Shown one piece after another: positions 4,829 to 5,100 of a stretch of 5,100 bases of DNA. The notes beneath the pieces were generated by a model. It made no database searches and was not told where the DNA came from. It worked only from the letters and a program-made list of their open reading frames with translations. Origin of the DNA: JACPIN01 sp964367085 (GTDB lineage Archaea; Nanobdellota; Nanobdellia; SCGC-AAA011-G17; ARS1403); the NCBI GenBank assembly GCA_964367085.1, contig CAYIWL010000058.1:1-5100 (forward strand), read 5' to 3'. Positions within the stretch are counted from its first letter, which is position 1; every line of letters starts with the position of its first letter. Made by a program: the position numbers and the translations under genes.

Positions 4829-5100
4829 ATGACTTCAAGGCTAGAAACTATTTTGAAACACCCTGTAAAGCGTAAACATCTAAGAGCTAAACTATTGAAT
4901 AAATTAAATCTCTATGTTACAGATTTAGTACAAATTCCTGAAGACAAAGTAGGAAAAATAGCATCTATAGAGATAAGAGAGAAAGAACATGGAGGAGAAA
5001 TTATAGTTTCATACCACCAAATGCTCAAAGAATACGACGAAAAAAGAGTAAAGCAGGCTCAGCAGACCACTTCACTTTTTGACATCCCCTTTTCAGTTAC
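4829..5100 (+). CDS. unidentified protein, 3' end beyond the window
   Basis: An open frame of 90 codons runs from the ATG at 4829 to the right edge without a stop. I do not recognise the family. The N-terminus is strongly basic (K10, K14, R15, K16, R19, K21 within the first 25 residues, with HPVKRKHLRAKLLNKLN at 11-27). Then comes an amphipathic, probably helix-strand part (YVTDLVQIPEDKVGKIASIE, 29-48; EIIVSYHQML, 57-66) and a charged Q-rich stretch (EKRVKQAQQT, 71-80). No signal peptide, membrane segment or cysteine is present in the visible part, so it looks cytosolic; nucleic-acid binding would fit the basic start but is a guess. The start is chosen because the frame has a stop at 4805-4807 and no other ATG, GTG or TTG in between. 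It is divergent from guaB, separated by 137 bases. Confidence 0.7.
   Translation, partial: MTSRLETILKHPVKRKHLRAKLLNKLNLYVTDLVQIPEDKVGKIASIEIREKEHGGEIIVSYHQMLKEYDEKRVKQAQQTTSLFDIPFSV

Overview
The window looks like ordinary chromosome from an AT-rich archaeon (roughly one-third G+C by eye). The archaeal call rests on several things: a 91-residue archaeal-type EF-1 beta, a 52-residue protein with four CxxC zinc knuckles of the kind often encoded next to it, a polytopic archaeal-type prepilin peptidase, and TATA elements about 26 bases upstream of start codons. Small compact genes, tight overlaps and a Q-rich single-pass membrane protein would fit a DPANN lineage such as Woesearchaeota or Pacearchaeota, but that placement is inference.

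Layout: (1) A small membrane protein of unknown function (32-334, minus) is divergent from a prepilin/preflagellin peptidase (401-1270, plus), with a near-symmetrical TATA element between them. (2) The peptidase gene converges on the EF-1 beta gene (1267-1542, minus); their stop codons share the palindrome CTAG. EF-1 beta is the second gene of a two-gene translation operon whose first gene (1544-1702, minus) encodes the four-knuckle zinc protein. (3) Upstream of that operon lies a guaB-purA operon on the minus strand: IMP dehydrogenase (3171-4691), then adenylosuccinate synthetase (1751-3184), overlapping by 14 bases. A run of ten T on the minus strand follows the purA stop. (4) A 137-base divergent intergenic region (4692-4828) separates guaB from a plus-strand gene that runs off the right edge (4829 onward, 90 codons visible, not recognised).

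How the genes work together: GuaB and PurA compete for IMP. GuaB oxidises it to XMP towards GMP; PurA joins it to aspartate to give adenylosuccinate towards AMP. Their co-transcription puts both IMP branches under one promoter; neither purB nor guaA is in the window. EF-1 beta recharges EF-1A with GTP, and the zinc protein is probably a translation-associated partner. The peptidase would mature type IV pilin or archaellin precursors; no pilin or assembly gene is visible here.

Four start codons next to promoters lie 25-28 bases from the centre of a TATA-like element, so leaderless transcripts are likely for the first gene of each unit, whereas the internal genes have upstream purine-rich sites or overlaps. 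No mobile element, CRISPR array, tRNA or rRNA was seen, and there is no gene-free stretch over 300 bases. I see no clear novel system. The points most worth checking are the PurA variant (P-loop substitution plus a roughly 50-residue insertion), the hexamer cluster upstream of guaB, and the unidentified gene at the right edge.
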